64,000 nucleotides of DNA from Pseudonocardia sp. CNS-139 (GCA_001942415.1 MKJX01000184.1:62001-126000); one strand, 5' to 3'. Positions 9,806 to 17,970 are shown, counted from the stretch's first letter. Numbers and translations: made by a program. The notes: generated from the letters alone by a model not told the origin.

Positions 9806-11206
9806 CGCTGCGGCTCCATCCCGACCGGCTCCTGCCGCCCGACCCGGGCGCCGGGCGGGGGCCGGCGGCTCTACGCGGCCGTGCGGGACCTGCCGGTCGT
9901 CTCCCCGCACGGGCACGTCGACGCCGGGCTGCTGCTGGCCGACGAGCCGTTCCGGGACCCGGCCGCGCTCTTCGTCACGCCCGACCACTACGTCACCCGG
10001 CTGCTGCACGCGAGCGGCGTGCCGCTGGACGCGCTGGGCGTCGGGCGCGGCCCGCTCGACGAGACCGGCGCGCGTGCGGTGTGGCGGCTGCTCTGCGCGC
10101 ACTGGCCGGTGTTCCGCGGCACGCCCGTCCGGTACTGGCTGGACGCGGAGCTCGCGGAGCTGTTCGACGTCGACGTGCGGCCGTCCGCGGCGAGCGCCGA
10201 CGCGATCTACGACCGCATCGCCGAGCGGCTCGCGAAGGACGACTACCGCCCGCGGGCGCTGTACGAGCGGTTCCGCATCGCCGTGCTCGCCACCACCGAC
10301 GACCCGGCCGACGACCTGGCCGCGCACGCGGCGCTCGCCGCCGACCCCGCCTGGACCGGCCGGGTCGTGCCGACGTTCCGGCCCGACCGCTACCTCGAAC
10401 CGGCCGGTCCGGGCTGGCCGGGGCTCGTCGCGCGGCTCGGGGCGGCCGCGGACGCCGACACCGGCACGTACGCGGGCTGGGTCGCGGCCATGGAACGGCG
10501 GCGCGCGCACTTCCGGGCGCACGGGGCGACCTCGGCCGACCACAGCCACGCCGACGTGCGCACCGACCCCCTCGACGCGGCCGAGGCGGCCCGGATCTAC
10601 ACGGCCGCGCTCGCCGGCGCCGCGACCGGGCCGGAGTGCACGGCGCTGCGCCGGCACATGCTCCTGGAGATGGCCCGCATGTCCACCGAGGACGGGCTGG
10701 TCATGACCCTGCACCCGGGCGTGCTGCGCGGCCACCACGGCCCGACCGCGGCCGCGTTCGGGCCGGACACCGGCCACGACATCCCGCTGCGCGCCGAGTT
10801 CACCCAGGCCCTGCGGCCGCTGCTGGAGCGCTTCGGTACCCACCCGGCGCTGCACCTCGTGCTGTTCACGCTGGACGAGACCGTGTTCTCCCGGGAGGTC
10901 GCGCCGCTGGCCGGGTTCTACCCGTCGGTGTACGCGGGGGCGCCGTGGTGGTTCCTCGACGCCCCCGACGCGATCCGCCGGTTCCGCGCGGCCGTCACGG
11001 AGACGGCCGGGTTCGCGCGCACGTCCGGTTTCATCGACGACACCCGCGCGTTCTGCTCCATCCCCGCCCGCCACGACATGTCCCGCCGCCTCGACGCCGG
11101 GTACCTGGCCGGACTGGTGGCCGAGCACCGCCTCGACGAGGACGAGGCGGCGGAGACGGCGGTGGCGCTGGTGACGACGCAACCGCGGCACGTGTTCAAG
11201 CTCTGA
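9802..11206 (+). CDS. uxaC: Uronate (glucuronate) isomerase (one frameshift)
   Basis: About 468 aa, the usual length for UxaC, which converts glucuronate to fructuronate and galacturonate to tagaturonate. The GTG start overlaps the preceding stop. The family signature LPVVSPHGHVD (metal-binding His-x-His) is near residue 30. DHSHADV, the long helix EMARMSTEDGLVMTLHPGVLRGHH and SGFIDDTRAFCSIPARHD are all conserved UxaC segments. One extra base in the GGCGGGGGCC region at 9857-9863 separates the first 19 residues from RRLYAAVRDLPVV. This is the only gene here with a confident substrate class, and it anchors the interpretation of the whole 2.7-11.2 kb operon as uronate catabolism. Confidence 0.9.
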
Positions 11207-11208
11207 CG

Positions 11209-11272
11209 GCACACACCTCCCGGACCCCGCACACACGTCAGGACGTGTGTGCGGACGCCCGGAGGTGTGTGC
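11209..11272. repeat. 20-bp-period inverted repeat array, copy 2 (GCACACAC family)
   Basis: GCACACACCTCC (11209) and GCACACACGT (11229) are spaced 20 bp. They face ACGTGTGTGC (11243-11252) and GGAGGTGTGTGC (11261-11272), whose ends are also 20 bp apart. The architecture is the same as at 1425-1488, and the array again lies exactly between two convergent gene ends (uxaC stop at 11206, PhzF-like stop at 11275). Confidence 0.9.
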
Positions 11273-11274
11273 GG

Positions 11275-12105
11275 TCAGAGGGTGAGGGTGCCGGTGACGC
11301 GGGTGGTCGACGTGCCGCCCACCCAGATGTCGCCGTCCTCCTGCGTCACGTGGACCTCGCCGGCGCGGCCGAGCGCGGTGCCCTGGCTCGCGACGTACGG
11401 CGCCGCTAGGAAGCCGGTGCCGAGCAGCCACTGGGCGAGGCCGGCGTTGAGGCTGCCGGTGACGGGATCCTCGGTGAGGGAGCCCGCGGTCGGGAAGAAC
11501 GCCCGCACCTCCACGGCGTGCGGGGAGCCGGGCGGGTAGGGGCCGACCACGCCGATCTCGTAGTCGGAGACGCGCGGCGTGAGCGCGAGCACGGCGTCGG
11601 CGCTCGCCAGCCGGACGGCCACCCAGCCGGGCCCGTTGTCGACCCAGCGGGCCTCCAGGACGTCGGCCCGGTCGATCCCGAGGACGTCGGCCAGCTCGTC
11701 CTGCACGGCGTCGTCGGCGGGCTCGTCGCGCAGCAGCGGCGGGGCGGCGAACGCGAGCCGGCCGCCGTCGCTCTTGCGGAGGGTGACGAGGCCCGCGCCG
11801 CACTCCTGCACCACGGTGTCGCCGGCGTGGCCGGGGTGGGCCAGCAGCCAGGTGTGGCAGGTGCCGAGCGTGGGGTGCCCGGCGAACGGCAGCTCCTTCT
11901 CGGGCGTGAAGATCCGCACCCGGTAGTCGGCCCCGGGCGTGGCCGGGGCCAGCAGGAACGTGGTCTCCGAGAGGTTGGTCCAGTTCGCGATCCGCTGCAT
12001 GTCCTCGCCGGTCAGGGCGTCGGCGTCGGACACGACCGCGAGCGGGTTGCCGGAGAGCGGGCGCGTCGCGAACACGTCCACCTGGGCGAAGGGGAAGCCG
12101 GTCAT
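11275..12105 (-). CDS. PhzF-family isomerase/epimerase-like protein
   Basis: Intact 276-aa protein beginning MTGFPFAQVDVFATRPLSGNPLAVV, a typical PhzF opening. PhzF-like proteins have two similar lobes with an active-site Glu. TNLSETTFLLAP contains that Glu, and PFAGHPTLGTCHTWL and TEDPVTGSLNAGLAQWL are the other two family signatures. An ATG at 12141 would add 12 unconserved residues, so 12105 is preferred. Most members outside phenazine clusters have unknown substrates, and no phenazine genes are present here. It is divergent from the SRPBCC gene and convergent with uxaC. Confidence 0.85.
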   Translation of the reverse strand: MTGFPFAQVDVFATRPLSGNPLAVVSDADALTGEDMQRIANWTNLSETTFLLAPATPGADYRVRIFTPEKELPFAGHPTLGTCHTWLLAHPGHAGDTVVQECGAGLVTLRKSDGGRLAFAAPPLLRDEPADDAVQDELADVLGIDRADVLEARWVDNGPGWVAVRLASADAVLALTPRVSDYEIGVVGPYPPGSPHAVEVRAFFPTAGSLTEDPVTGSLNAGLAQWLLGTGFLAAPYVASQGTALGRAGEVHVTQEDGDIWVGGTSTTRVTGTLTL

Positions 12106-12191
12106 GCCGGAAGCATCGGCGCGGGCGGCCGGGTGGACCATGGCCAGTCCCCGGCCGGTGGCCCTTCCGGGTGAGCTGCGAGGCTGAACGG

Positions 12192-12627
12192 GTGCACGTC
12201 ATCGACACGGCGGTCACGATCGACGCGCCGCCGTCCGCGGTGTGGGACGTCCTCACCGACTTCGCCCGCTACCCCGAGTGGAACCCGTTCGTGATCGCGC
12301 GCAGGCCGCGCCGCGGTGGGGGAGACGCTCGTGCTGGAGATCCGCCCGCCGGGCGACCCGGCCCGGACGCACCGCCCGACCGTGCTCGCCGCGGAGCCGG
12401 GCCGGCGGCTCGTGTGGCGGGGCGCCGCGTCGCCGTCGTGGCTGCTCGCGGCGGTGCACGAGCTGGTGCTGGAGGACGTGGGCGGGGGCACCGCGCTGCG
12501 GCACCGCGAGCGCTTCACCGGGCTGCTCGTGCCGTTCCTGCGCACCACGCTGCGCCGCACCGCCCAGGGGTTCGACGAGATGAACGCGGCGCTGCGGCGG
12601 CGGGCGGAGGAGCCGCCCGCCGCCTGA
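12192..12627 (+). CDS. SRPBCC-domain protein, polyketide cyclase/START-like (one frameshift)
   Basis: Protein of about 144 aa with the small-ligand-binding SRPBCC fold: HVIDTAVTIDAPPSAVWDVLTDF is the classic N-terminal strand-helix, then YPEWNPFV. After one extra base near 12300-12305 the frame continues AVGETLVLEIRPPG, LVWRGAASPSW and FTGLLVPFLRTTLRRTAQGF. The start is GTG at 12192. Such proteins bind hydrophobic ligands or act as cyclases; no substrate can be assigned. The gene stands alone between the divergent PhzF-like gene and a convergent FMN reductase, only 4 bp away. Confidence 0.75.
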
Positions 12628-12631
12628 GCGT

Positions 12632-13189
12632 TCAGGCGCGCACGGCCGCGAGCGCCCGGCTCCACGTCACGACCTGGTCCAGGAGCGCGCCGACGGCGTC
12701 GACCTGGTGCTGGGCCGGGGTGAACTCGGTGTAGTTCGTGAAGTCGGTGTGCAGCGAGAGCGTCACCTGGTTGCGCACGTCGGCGACCATGAGCTCGCCC
12801 ATCACCAGCCGCAGGTGCTCGACGGCCCGCGCGCCGCCGACGGCGCCGTAGCCGACGAAGCCCGCGGCCTTGTTGTTCCACTCGGCGAACAGGTAGTCGA
12901 TGGCGTTCTTCAGCGCGCCGGACGTGGAGTGGTTGTACTCCGGCGTGACGAAGACGAAGCCGTCGTAGGAGGCGATGGCGGCGGCCCACGCCTTGGTGTG
13001 GTCGTTCGCGTACTGGCCGAGCGACGGCGGCAGCGCCTCGTCGAGGTGCGGGAGGTGGTAGTCGGCGATGTCGACGATCTCGTACTCGGCGTCGTCGCGC
13101 TGCTTGGCGATGTCGTACACCCACCGCGCCACGGCCTCGCCGTTGCGGCCGGGGCGGGTGCTGCCGATGATGATCGCGATCCGGGTCAT
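12632..13189 (-). CDS. NADPH-dependent FMN reductase / flavodoxin-like quinone reductase
   Basis: Intact 185-aa flavodoxin-fold protein. The FMN phosphate loop is GSTRPGRNGEAVARWV (residues ~9-24), and the isoalloxazine-contacting motif VTPEYNHSTSGALKNAIDYL is the family hallmark. Members reduce FMN, quinones, azo dyes or chromate at the expense of NADPH. GAGGAGCAG lies just upstream of the ATG. The DoxX-like gene ends upstream on the same strand with a 30-bp gap, so the two probably form one operon under the MarR operators at 13617-13668. Confidence 0.9.
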   Translation of the reverse strand: MTRIAIIIGSTRPGRNGEAVARWVYDIAKQRDDAEYEIVDIADYHLPHLDEALPPSLGQYANDHTKAWAAAIASYDGFVFVTPEYNHSTSGALKNAIDYLFAEWNNKAAGFVGYGAVGGARAVEHLRLVMGELMVADVRNQVTLSLHTDFTNYTEFTPAQHQVDAVGALLDQVVTWSRALAAVRA

Positions 13190-13219
13190 TGTCTGCTGCT
13201 CCTCGGAGGAGGGGTGGGG

Positions 13220-13596
13220 TCAGAGCGGGAACGGGCCGAGGCGCAGGACGGCGACGGCGAGCGCGAGCAGCCCGAGCACCGCGGCGGGCGCGCTGCCGGC
13301 GGCGGGGTCACCGCGCCGGACGTGGGTGACGACCGCGCCCGCCATCACGAGGAACAGCCCGGCGGCCGCGATCGGCGTCAGCACCGGGGCGATGCCGAGC
13401 AGCCCCGGCAGGACGAGCCCGAGCGCGCCCAGCAGCTCGGCGGCGCCGATCGCCTTGACGGCGCCGTCGGAGAAGTCGGCCGCCCAGGGCATCTGGCCGT
13501 CGGCGAGCCGCTTGCGCGGCTGGGTCAGCTTCGTGATCCCGCGCCCAGGAAGGCCAGCCCCAGCACGGACTGCACGACCCACAACGCGATCTCCAT
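13220..13596 (-). CDS. DoxX-family membrane protein (one frameshift)
   Basis: Membrane protein of about 125 aa with four predicted helices. MEIALWVVQSVLGLAFLGAG, then ITKLTQPRKRL, KAIGAAELLGALGLVLPGL and PIAAAGLFLVMAGAVVTHV follow the DoxX pattern of four short transmembrane segments. A single G is missing near 13543-13548; restoring it joins LGAG to ITKLTQ. DoxX proteins often accompany quinone or thiol oxidative-stress enzymes, which fits the FMN reductase immediately downstream. The start at 13596 faces the MarR gene across a 96-bp region holding two palindromic operators. Confidence 0.8.
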
Positions 13597-13616
13597 GGTG
13601 CCTCCCACTCATTTGA

Positions 13617-13668
13617 CTTGAAGTTTCAAGCGACGTCACGCTACCACTCTCACTTGAGTCTTCAAGTG
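13617..13668. promoter_or_regulatory. Two MarR-type operators between doxX and marR genes
   Basis: CTTGAAGTTTCAAG (13617-13630) and CTTGAGTCTTCAAG (13653-13666; flanked to CACTTGA-N4-TCAAGTG) are matching CTTGA-N4-TCAAG palindromes. Their starts are 36 bp apart, in the shared divergent promoter region. AT-rich palindromes in very GC-rich DNA beside a MarR gene are expected to be its binding sites. Confidence 0.75.
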
Positions 13669-13692
13669 AGGGGTGCGGCCTACTCTCGTGGG

Positions 13693-14388
13693 ATGCCGTC
13701 GAACGGGAGCGACGAGGCCGAGCCGCGGTGGCTGAGCTGCGCCGAGCTGGAGTCCTGGATGCGGTTCAGCGCCATGGTGATGAAGCTGCAGAGCGCGCTG
13801 GACGCCGACCTGCAGCGCGCGTCCGGGCTCTCGCTCTTCACCTACCTCGTGCTGGCCGGGCTCTCCGAGGCGCCCGACCGCACGCTGCGCATGACCGACC
13901 TCGCAGTCCTCGGCAACGGGTCGCTCTCGCGGCTCTCGCACGCCGTCGCGAAGCTGGAGCGCAAGGGCTGGGTGCGGCGGCGGCCGAGCCCCGAGGACGG
14001 CCGGATCACCCTCGCCACGCTCACCGACGACGGCTTCGAGAAGCTGCGGTCGGCGGCGCCGGGGCACGTCGCGTCCGTGCGCCGGCTCGTGGTCGACGTG
14101 CTCGCCCCGGACGAGCTGCACCGGCTCGGGGAGATCTCCACCCGCCTGCTCGACGCGACGGCCGGCGGCTCCTCGCCCGGGCCCGGCAGGCGCGGGAGCG
14201 GTGACGGGGACGTGCCGGCCGCGTGCACCGGCTGCGGGGCGCCTGCGCCGCCGTGGCCGGACCGACGGCCCGTGCGTCGTGGTGACGTTCCGCTCGGCCG
14301 GACCCGAGCCGGAGCTGCCCGGGGCCGCCGGCCCGCCGTTGCTCCGGCCGCCGTGGGGGCCGGGCGTCGTCGGCATGGAACTCCGTGA
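13693..14388 (+). CDS. MarR-family transcriptional regulator (3' end uncertain)
   Basis: Winged-helix dimeric repressor. The MarR core spans residues ~20-155: WLSCAELESWMRFSAMVMKLQSAL, the recognition region MTDLAVLGNGSLSRLSHAVAKLERKGWV, and the wing RRRPSPEDGRITLATLTDDG. The ATG at 13693 (MPSNGSDE) is preferred over an upstream ATG that lies inside the operators. The uncorrected frame runs to 14388 with an unconserved Pro/Arg-rich tail. One missing base near 14160 would instead give DATARRLLARARQARER and a stop at 14202-14204, a normal MarR length of about 170 aa. It probably represses itself and the divergent doxX-FMN reductase pair through the operators at 13617-13668. Confidence 0.85.
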   Translation: MPSNGSDEAEPRWLSCAELESWMRFSAMVMKLQSALDADLQRASGLSLFTYLVLAGLSEAPDRTLRMTDLAVLGNGSLSRLSHAVAKLERKGWVRRRPSPEDGRITLATLTDDGFEKLRSAAPGHVASVRRLVVDVLAPDELHRLGEISTRLLDATAGGSSPGPGRRGSGDGDVPAACTGCGAPAPPWPDRRPVRRGDVPLGRTRAGAARGRRPAVAPAAVGAGRRRHGTP

Positions 14389-14421
14389 CGGCACCGACCG
14401 GACGGGCCCCGACCAGCGGTT

Positions 14422-15060
14422 CTACAGCCGCTCGCGCACCCAGGCGGCGACCGCGCGGGCCGTCTCGGCGTGCGGCCGGCCGGTGGTGTCGAGCAGCGTG
14501 ACGGGCGGGTCGAGCGCGGCCGCGTTGGCGCAGAGCCAGTCGCGGAACCCCAGCGTCTCGGTGATGCGCTCCTCGTCCCAGCCGCGCCACGCCGGCCGGG
14601 CCCGCAGCCGGGCCCGCAGCACGTCCGGCGCGCAGACGAGCCCGAGGTAGTGCACGTCCCCGACGAACACCCGTTCCGGACGGGACTCCAGCTGCGCCGG
14701 CACGACGGTGCCGGCCAGCACCACCGGCCGCCCCGCCTGGTGGACCATCGCGGCCATCCGCAGCCACGTCGAGCGGAACCGGCCGAAGTCGTCGGACGGG
14801 TCCTGCAGGCCCGCCGTCCACAGCACGTCCTGCTCCAGGACGACGGCCCGGTCACCCAGCTCGTGCGCGAGCAGCCGGGCGACCGTGGACTTGCCGGTGC
14901 CGCTCGGGCCCGTGAGGGCGAAGAGCGGCAGCCGCCGGAACGTCTGCCGGTGGCCGCACGCGGCGCAGACGAGCACCCCGACGCCCGCGGCGGGCGCGCC
15001 CGGCTCGGCCACCGGTGGGTCGAACCGCACGCCGCAGCCGACGCAGACCAACAGGTCCAC
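14422..15060 (-). CDS. Zinc-ribbon P-loop kinase (AAA/shikimate-kinase-like)
   Basis: A 212-aa protein. The N terminus holds two CxxC knuckles (CVGCGVRF and CAACGHRQ), probably one zinc ribbon. The Walker A motif is GPSGTGKST, at about residue 50, followed by ARLLAHELGDRAVVLEQDVLW, typical of small-molecule kinases of the shikimate/gluconate kinase group. A phosphorylated target cannot be named. The start is taken as GTG at 15060, 17 nt after the stop of the zinc-ribbon gene upstream; a longer frame overlapping that gene is open but has no conserved sequence. The two genes form a short operon in which both products carry zinc-binding cysteines. Confidence 0.75.
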   Translation of the reverse strand: MDLLVCVGCGVRFDPPVAEPGAPAAGVGVLVCAACGHRQTFRRLPLFALTGPSGTGKSTVARLLAHELGDRAVVLEQDVLWTAGLQDPSDDFGRFRSTWLRMAAMVHQAGRPVVLAGTVVPAQLESRPERVFVGDVHYLGLVCAPDVLRARLRARPAWRGWDEERITETLGFRDWLCANAAALDPPVTLLDTTGRPHAETARAVAAWVRERL

Positions 15061-15077
15061 CGGCGCCGGACCGCCGG

Positions 15078-15407
15078 TCAGTCGAACAGCTCCTCGAAGA
15101 AGCTCTTCTTGCGCCGGCCGCCGTGGTGCCCGCCGTAGTGCCCGCCCTGGTGGCCGTAGGGCGGCGGGGAGTCGTTGTAGCGGCCCGGGACGGCGCCGTA
15201 CGGGGGCGGGGAGTCGCTGTAGCGCCCGCCGTGCTGCTGGTAGGGCGGCGGCGCGGCCGGGGCGCCGTAGTAGCCCTGCTCGGCGTTGACGACCTGCTCG
15301 AGCTCGCCGCGGTCGAGGAAGATCCCCCGGCACCCCTGGCACTGCTCGATGTGGACGCCCCGCCGCTCGACGGTGTGCATTCGACTCTGACACTTCGGAC
15401 AGATCAC
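15078..15407 (-). CDS. TFIIB-type zinc-ribbon protein with a His/Gly/Tyr-rich tail
   Basis: A 109-aa protein from GTG 15407. Residues ~3-40 are a zf-TFIIB domain: CPKCQSRMHTVERRGVHIE, then CQGCRGIFLDRGELEQVV, with the four Cys spaced C-x2-C and C-x2-C. The rest is low-complexity (SPPPYG repeats, GGHYGGHHGGRRKKS) and ends SFFEELFD. Members are widespread and uncharacterised. An upstream ATG at 15479 would add 24 residues without conservation, so the GTG just before the first CPKC is chosen. It is co-transcribed with the zinc-ribbon kinase. Confidence 0.78.
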   Translation of the reverse strand: MICPKCQSRMHTVERRGVHIEQCQGCRGIFLDRGELEQVVNAEQGYYGAPAAPPPYQQHGGRYSDSPPPYGAVPGRYNDSPPPYGHQGGHYGGHHGGRRKKSFFEELFD

Positions 15408-15637
15408 CCAGCCAGGGTACCGATCAGGGGTGACCTGGCGCACCCACCGTCGCCGGCCGCCGCGCGGGGACGGCACCATTCGCCGGAGAAATGACTGCGG
15501 ATCTGCCTGAAATGTGTTCGTCGATATGTCTGCAATAGCGGTGTTACTGGTCCGTTAAATCTCGTATCGGCCACGTGTGATCGTCACGGACGACCGTAGG
15601 CTGCCCGCCGCATCGTCCGATCGAGGAGGTTTGCGGC
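15408..15637. other. Intergenic region with AT-rich stretch and a possible GlnR half-box
   Basis: The stretch 15484-15580 is noticeably richer in A/T than its surroundings, as promoters are in this genome. GTTAC-N6-GTTAA at 15543-15558 resembles one half of the actinobacterial GlnR consensus (GTnAC-N6-GAAAC), which would suit a region upstream of an ammonium transporter. The match is partial, and no gene is seen here. Confidence 0.3.
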
Positions 15638-15994
15638 ATGGGGCGTCAGGGGGTCGTGACAGGTCTCCCGGGGGCCCGCTCGTGGCCCGGCGCGCGGACC
15701 GCGGACGTGCCGCCCGCACCGCCCGCCGACCTCTTCCTGCACGCGCTGCGCCGCCGCCCGTCCGGTGCGCGGTTCCGCTCCCGCGGCCGGCACGCCGAGC
15801 GTCCCGGCGCCCGGCGCGCGCCCGGCGTCTGGCTCGGTGCGCACCCGGTCGCGCCCGCCGACCTGGTCACCGCACCGCTCCCCAGGCAGGTCCCGGGCCA
15901 GGTCCCGGGGCGGGTCACCGCCGCGGTGCGGGAGATGGCCCGCGGTGCCCGGTGGGCCGGGGCACCCCGCCCGCTTCCCGCGCCCAGCCCCTGA
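15638..15994 (+). CDS. Hypothetical 118-aa Arg/Pro-rich protein upstream of amt
   Basis: The frame begins MGRQGVVTGLPGARSWPG. A good ribosome-binding site, GAGGAGG, sits about 9 nt before the ATG. The protein is rich in Arg, Pro and Ala, with a middle segment ADLVTAPLPRQVPGQVPGRVTAAVREMARGARW. I recognise no domain, and the codon pattern is only moderately gene-like. It ends 51 bp before the ammonium transporter, so it would be its operon partner or a translated leader. It could also be a chance frame. Confidence 0.4.
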   Translation: MGRQGVVTGLPGARSWPGARTADVPPAPPADLFLHALRRRPSGARFRSRGRHAERPGARRAPGVWLGAHPVAPADLVTAPLPRQVPGQVPGRVTAAVREMARGARWAGAPRPLPAPSP

Positions 15995-16045
15995 ACCGGG
16001 CCGGCCCTCTCCACCAGCTCCCCGCACAGGTCTCCAGGAGGGAAG

Positions 16046-17416
16046 ATGGCTCCCGCCGCCGGCGACGTGGCGTGGGTGCTCGCCAGCGCCGCGCTCGTGA
16101 TGCTGATGACCCCCGGTCTCGCGTTCTTCTACGGCGGGATGGTGCGCGCCGGCAGCGTCCTCAACATGCTGATGATGAATGTCGTCTGCATCGCCGTGGT
16201 CGGGCTCGTCTGGGTCGTGTGCGGATTCGGCATCGCATTCGGCCACGACTCGTTCCGCGGGCTCGTCGGCGGGGCCGGCGACATCGGGCTGCAGCAGGCG
16301 ATCACCGGGTTCGTCGGGTTCGCCTCGACCGACCCGGCGCTGCCGTGGCCCGGGCTCAACCCGCTGCCGACGCTCGCGTTCGCCATGTTCCAGCTGATGT
16401 TCGCGATCATCACGCCCGCGCTCATCTCGGGCGCCGTCGCCGAGCGCACCCGGTTCTGGCCGTGGGTCGTGTTCGTCGCCGTCTGGAGCGTGGTCGTGTA
16501 CGCCCCGGTCGCGCACTGGGTGTTCGCCGCCGACGGGTTCCTCGCCCCGGACGCCGTCGGCGGGTGGATCGTCAACGAGCTCGGCGCCGCGGACTTCGCC
16601 GGCGGCACGGTGGTGCACATGAACGCGGGCGCGGCCGCGCTCGCCCTCGCCATCGTGCTGGGCCGCCGCCACGGCTGGCCCGCGTCGGTGCCGCGTCCGC
16701 ACAACGTGCCGTTCACGCTGCTCGGCGCGAGCCTGCTGTGGTTCGGCTGGTACGGCTTCAACGCGGGCTCGGCGCTCGCGGCGAACGCCGTGGCCGCGCT
16801 CGCGTTCACGAACACGACCGTCGCGACGTGCGCGGCGATCCTCGGATGGCTGCTCGTCGAGCAGTTCCGCACCGGCCGGCCCACCACGCTGGGCGCGGCG
16901 TCGGGCGCGGTCGCCGGGCTCGTCGCGATCACCCCGGCCTGCGGGTTCGTCGACCCGTGGGGCGCGATCGCGATCGGCGTGATCGGCGGCGCCGGCTGCG
17001 CACTGGCCTGCTCCCTGAAGTGGCGCCTCGGTCTCGACGACTCCCTCGACGTCGTCGCGATCCACCTGATCGGCGGGCTCTTCGGGACGCTGCTCGTCGG
17101 CGTCTTCGCCGCGCCCGCCGTCAACCCGGGCTACGCGGGCGAGGCCGGGCTGCTCTACGGCGGCGACGCCACCCAGCTCACCCGGCAGGCCATCGCGGCC
17201 GGGGTCGTGGGGCTGTACTCGTTCCTCGCGACGCTCGTGATCGGCTACCTCATCCGGTTCACGATCGGCTTCCGCGTGCGCCGGGAGAGCGAGGTGCGCG
17301 GCGTGGACGAGTACGAGCACGCCGAGACCGCCTACGAGCTGGGCCCGACGGCGTTCTCGGGCCTGTACGGGACGGAGCCCGGCCGGCACAGCGCGCCCGA
17401 CGGGCGCATGGTGTAG
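16046..17416 (+). CDS. amt: Ammonium transporter
   Basis: Intact 456-aa Amt/MEP/Rh-family protein with 11 expected transmembrane helices. AGGAGGG precedes the ATG. Family landmarks are TPGLAFFYGGMVRAGSVLNMLMMN at the N terminus, the DFAGGTVVHMNAGAAALALA signature containing the first pore His, NVPFTLLGASLLWFGWYGFNAGSAL, and the second pore His in LDVVAIHLIGGLFGTLLVG. The tail VRGVDEYEHAETAYEL resembles the cytoplasmic C terminus that interacts with PII proteins. No glnK or glnD follows, unlike the common amt-glnK-glnD operon; a hairpin and the lower-GC island come next. Confidence 0.95.
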   Translation: MAPAAGDVAWVLASAALVMLMTPGLAFFYGGMVRAGSVLNMLMMNVVCIAVVGLVWVVCGFGIAFGHDSFRGLVGGAGDIGLQQAITGFVGFASTDPALPWPGLNPLPTLAFAMFQLMFAIITPALISGAVAERTRFWPWVVFVAVWSVVVYAPVAHWVFAADGFLAPDAVGGWIVNELGAADFAGGTVVHMNAGAAALALAIVLGRRHGWPASVPRPHNVPFTLLGASLLWFGWYGFNAGSALAANAVAALAFTNTTVATCAAILGWLLVEQFRTGRPTTLGAASGAVAGLVAITPACGFVDPWGAIAIGVIGGAGCALACSLKWRLGLDDSLDVVAIHLIGGLFGTLLVGVFAAPAVNPGYAGEAGLLYGGDATQLTRQAIAAGVVGLYSFLATLVIGYLIRFTIGFRVRRESEVRGVDEYEHAETAYELGPTAFSGLYGTEPGRHSAPDGRMV

Positions 17417-17461
17417 CGGCACTCGGCGGCGCGCGGGAATTCCACGCGTATCCGTGCACCG

Positions 17462-17484
17462 GTGGCCGGTTCGCCGCCGGCCAC
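17462..17484 (+). terminator. Hairpin after amt
   Basis: GTGGCCGG (17462-17469) pairs with CCGGCCAC (17477-17484) around a 7-nt loop, 46 nt beyond the amt stop. It also marks the left edge of the lower-GC island. Confidence 0.5.
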
Positions 17485-17545
17485 TACGATCCTCGTCCGA
17501 GCCGGAGTCGGTGTATGTCGTGCCAATCGGAGGGGACTCGTCGGC

Positions 17546-17937
17546 ATGGACGAAGACGTGTTGGCCTCGGTCGCACTCGCATTGGCGACCAAGACCGCCG
17601 AGGGACTGGCCGAGGGGAGCAAAGCGGCGATAGCGGCGCTGGTCGAGTTCGTGCGGGGACGTTTCCGGGGCCGGCCCGCGGCGGAGGAGGCGCTGTCGGC
17701 GGCCGCGGCCGACCGACCGATGCGCACGTCGCGACGTTGCGCGCGGCACTGGCCGAGGTCGCGGAGGAGGACCCGGACTTCGGCGACGCGGTCCGCGCTC
17801 TGTGGCAGGGATTGTCGATGCGCGCCGAGGACGGCGGCGTCGTCAACAACCTCTCCGGTTCCGTCAGTGGCAACGTGGTACAGGCTCGTGATGTGCAGGG
17901 CGGCATCTCCTTCGGCGATGGCCGCCCGAGGGGATAG
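17546..17937 (+). CDS. Adaptor/sensor-like small protein with VVQARDV-GGISF tail (one frameshift)
   Basis: Protein of about 130 aa, with GGAGGGG (17529-17535) before the ATG. The N-terminal part (LASVALALATKTAEGLAEG, ALVEFVRGRFRGRPAAEEAL) is an Ala-rich helical domain. It resembles the first ~110 residues of many actinobacterial STAND or NTPase conflict proteins. The C-terminal tail reads NNLSGSVSGNVVQARDVQGG, then ISFG, a Gly-rich beta-type motif. The same motif occurs near the N terminus of the STAND NTPase at 18950 (IVQARDVAGGIHF). A base is missing near 17715, between AAAADRP and TDAHVATLRAAL. I infer an adaptor or effector-associated component that works with the NTPase; no enzyme motif is visible. 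Confidence 0.65.
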
Positions 17938-17970
17938 CCTGGTCGGACTGGGGCAAGAGGGTGTCCGCGG

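Noticed and set aside
8462..12256. 1,264-codon open frame on the minus strand over the uronate genes
   Set aside because: It is antisense to four well-supported genes, has no recognisable domains and reflects the lack of stop codons in very GC-rich DNA.
14205..14421. Separate small gene after the MarR regulator
   Set aside because: No ribosome-binding site or conserved sequence; the region is either an unconserved MarR tail or spacer.
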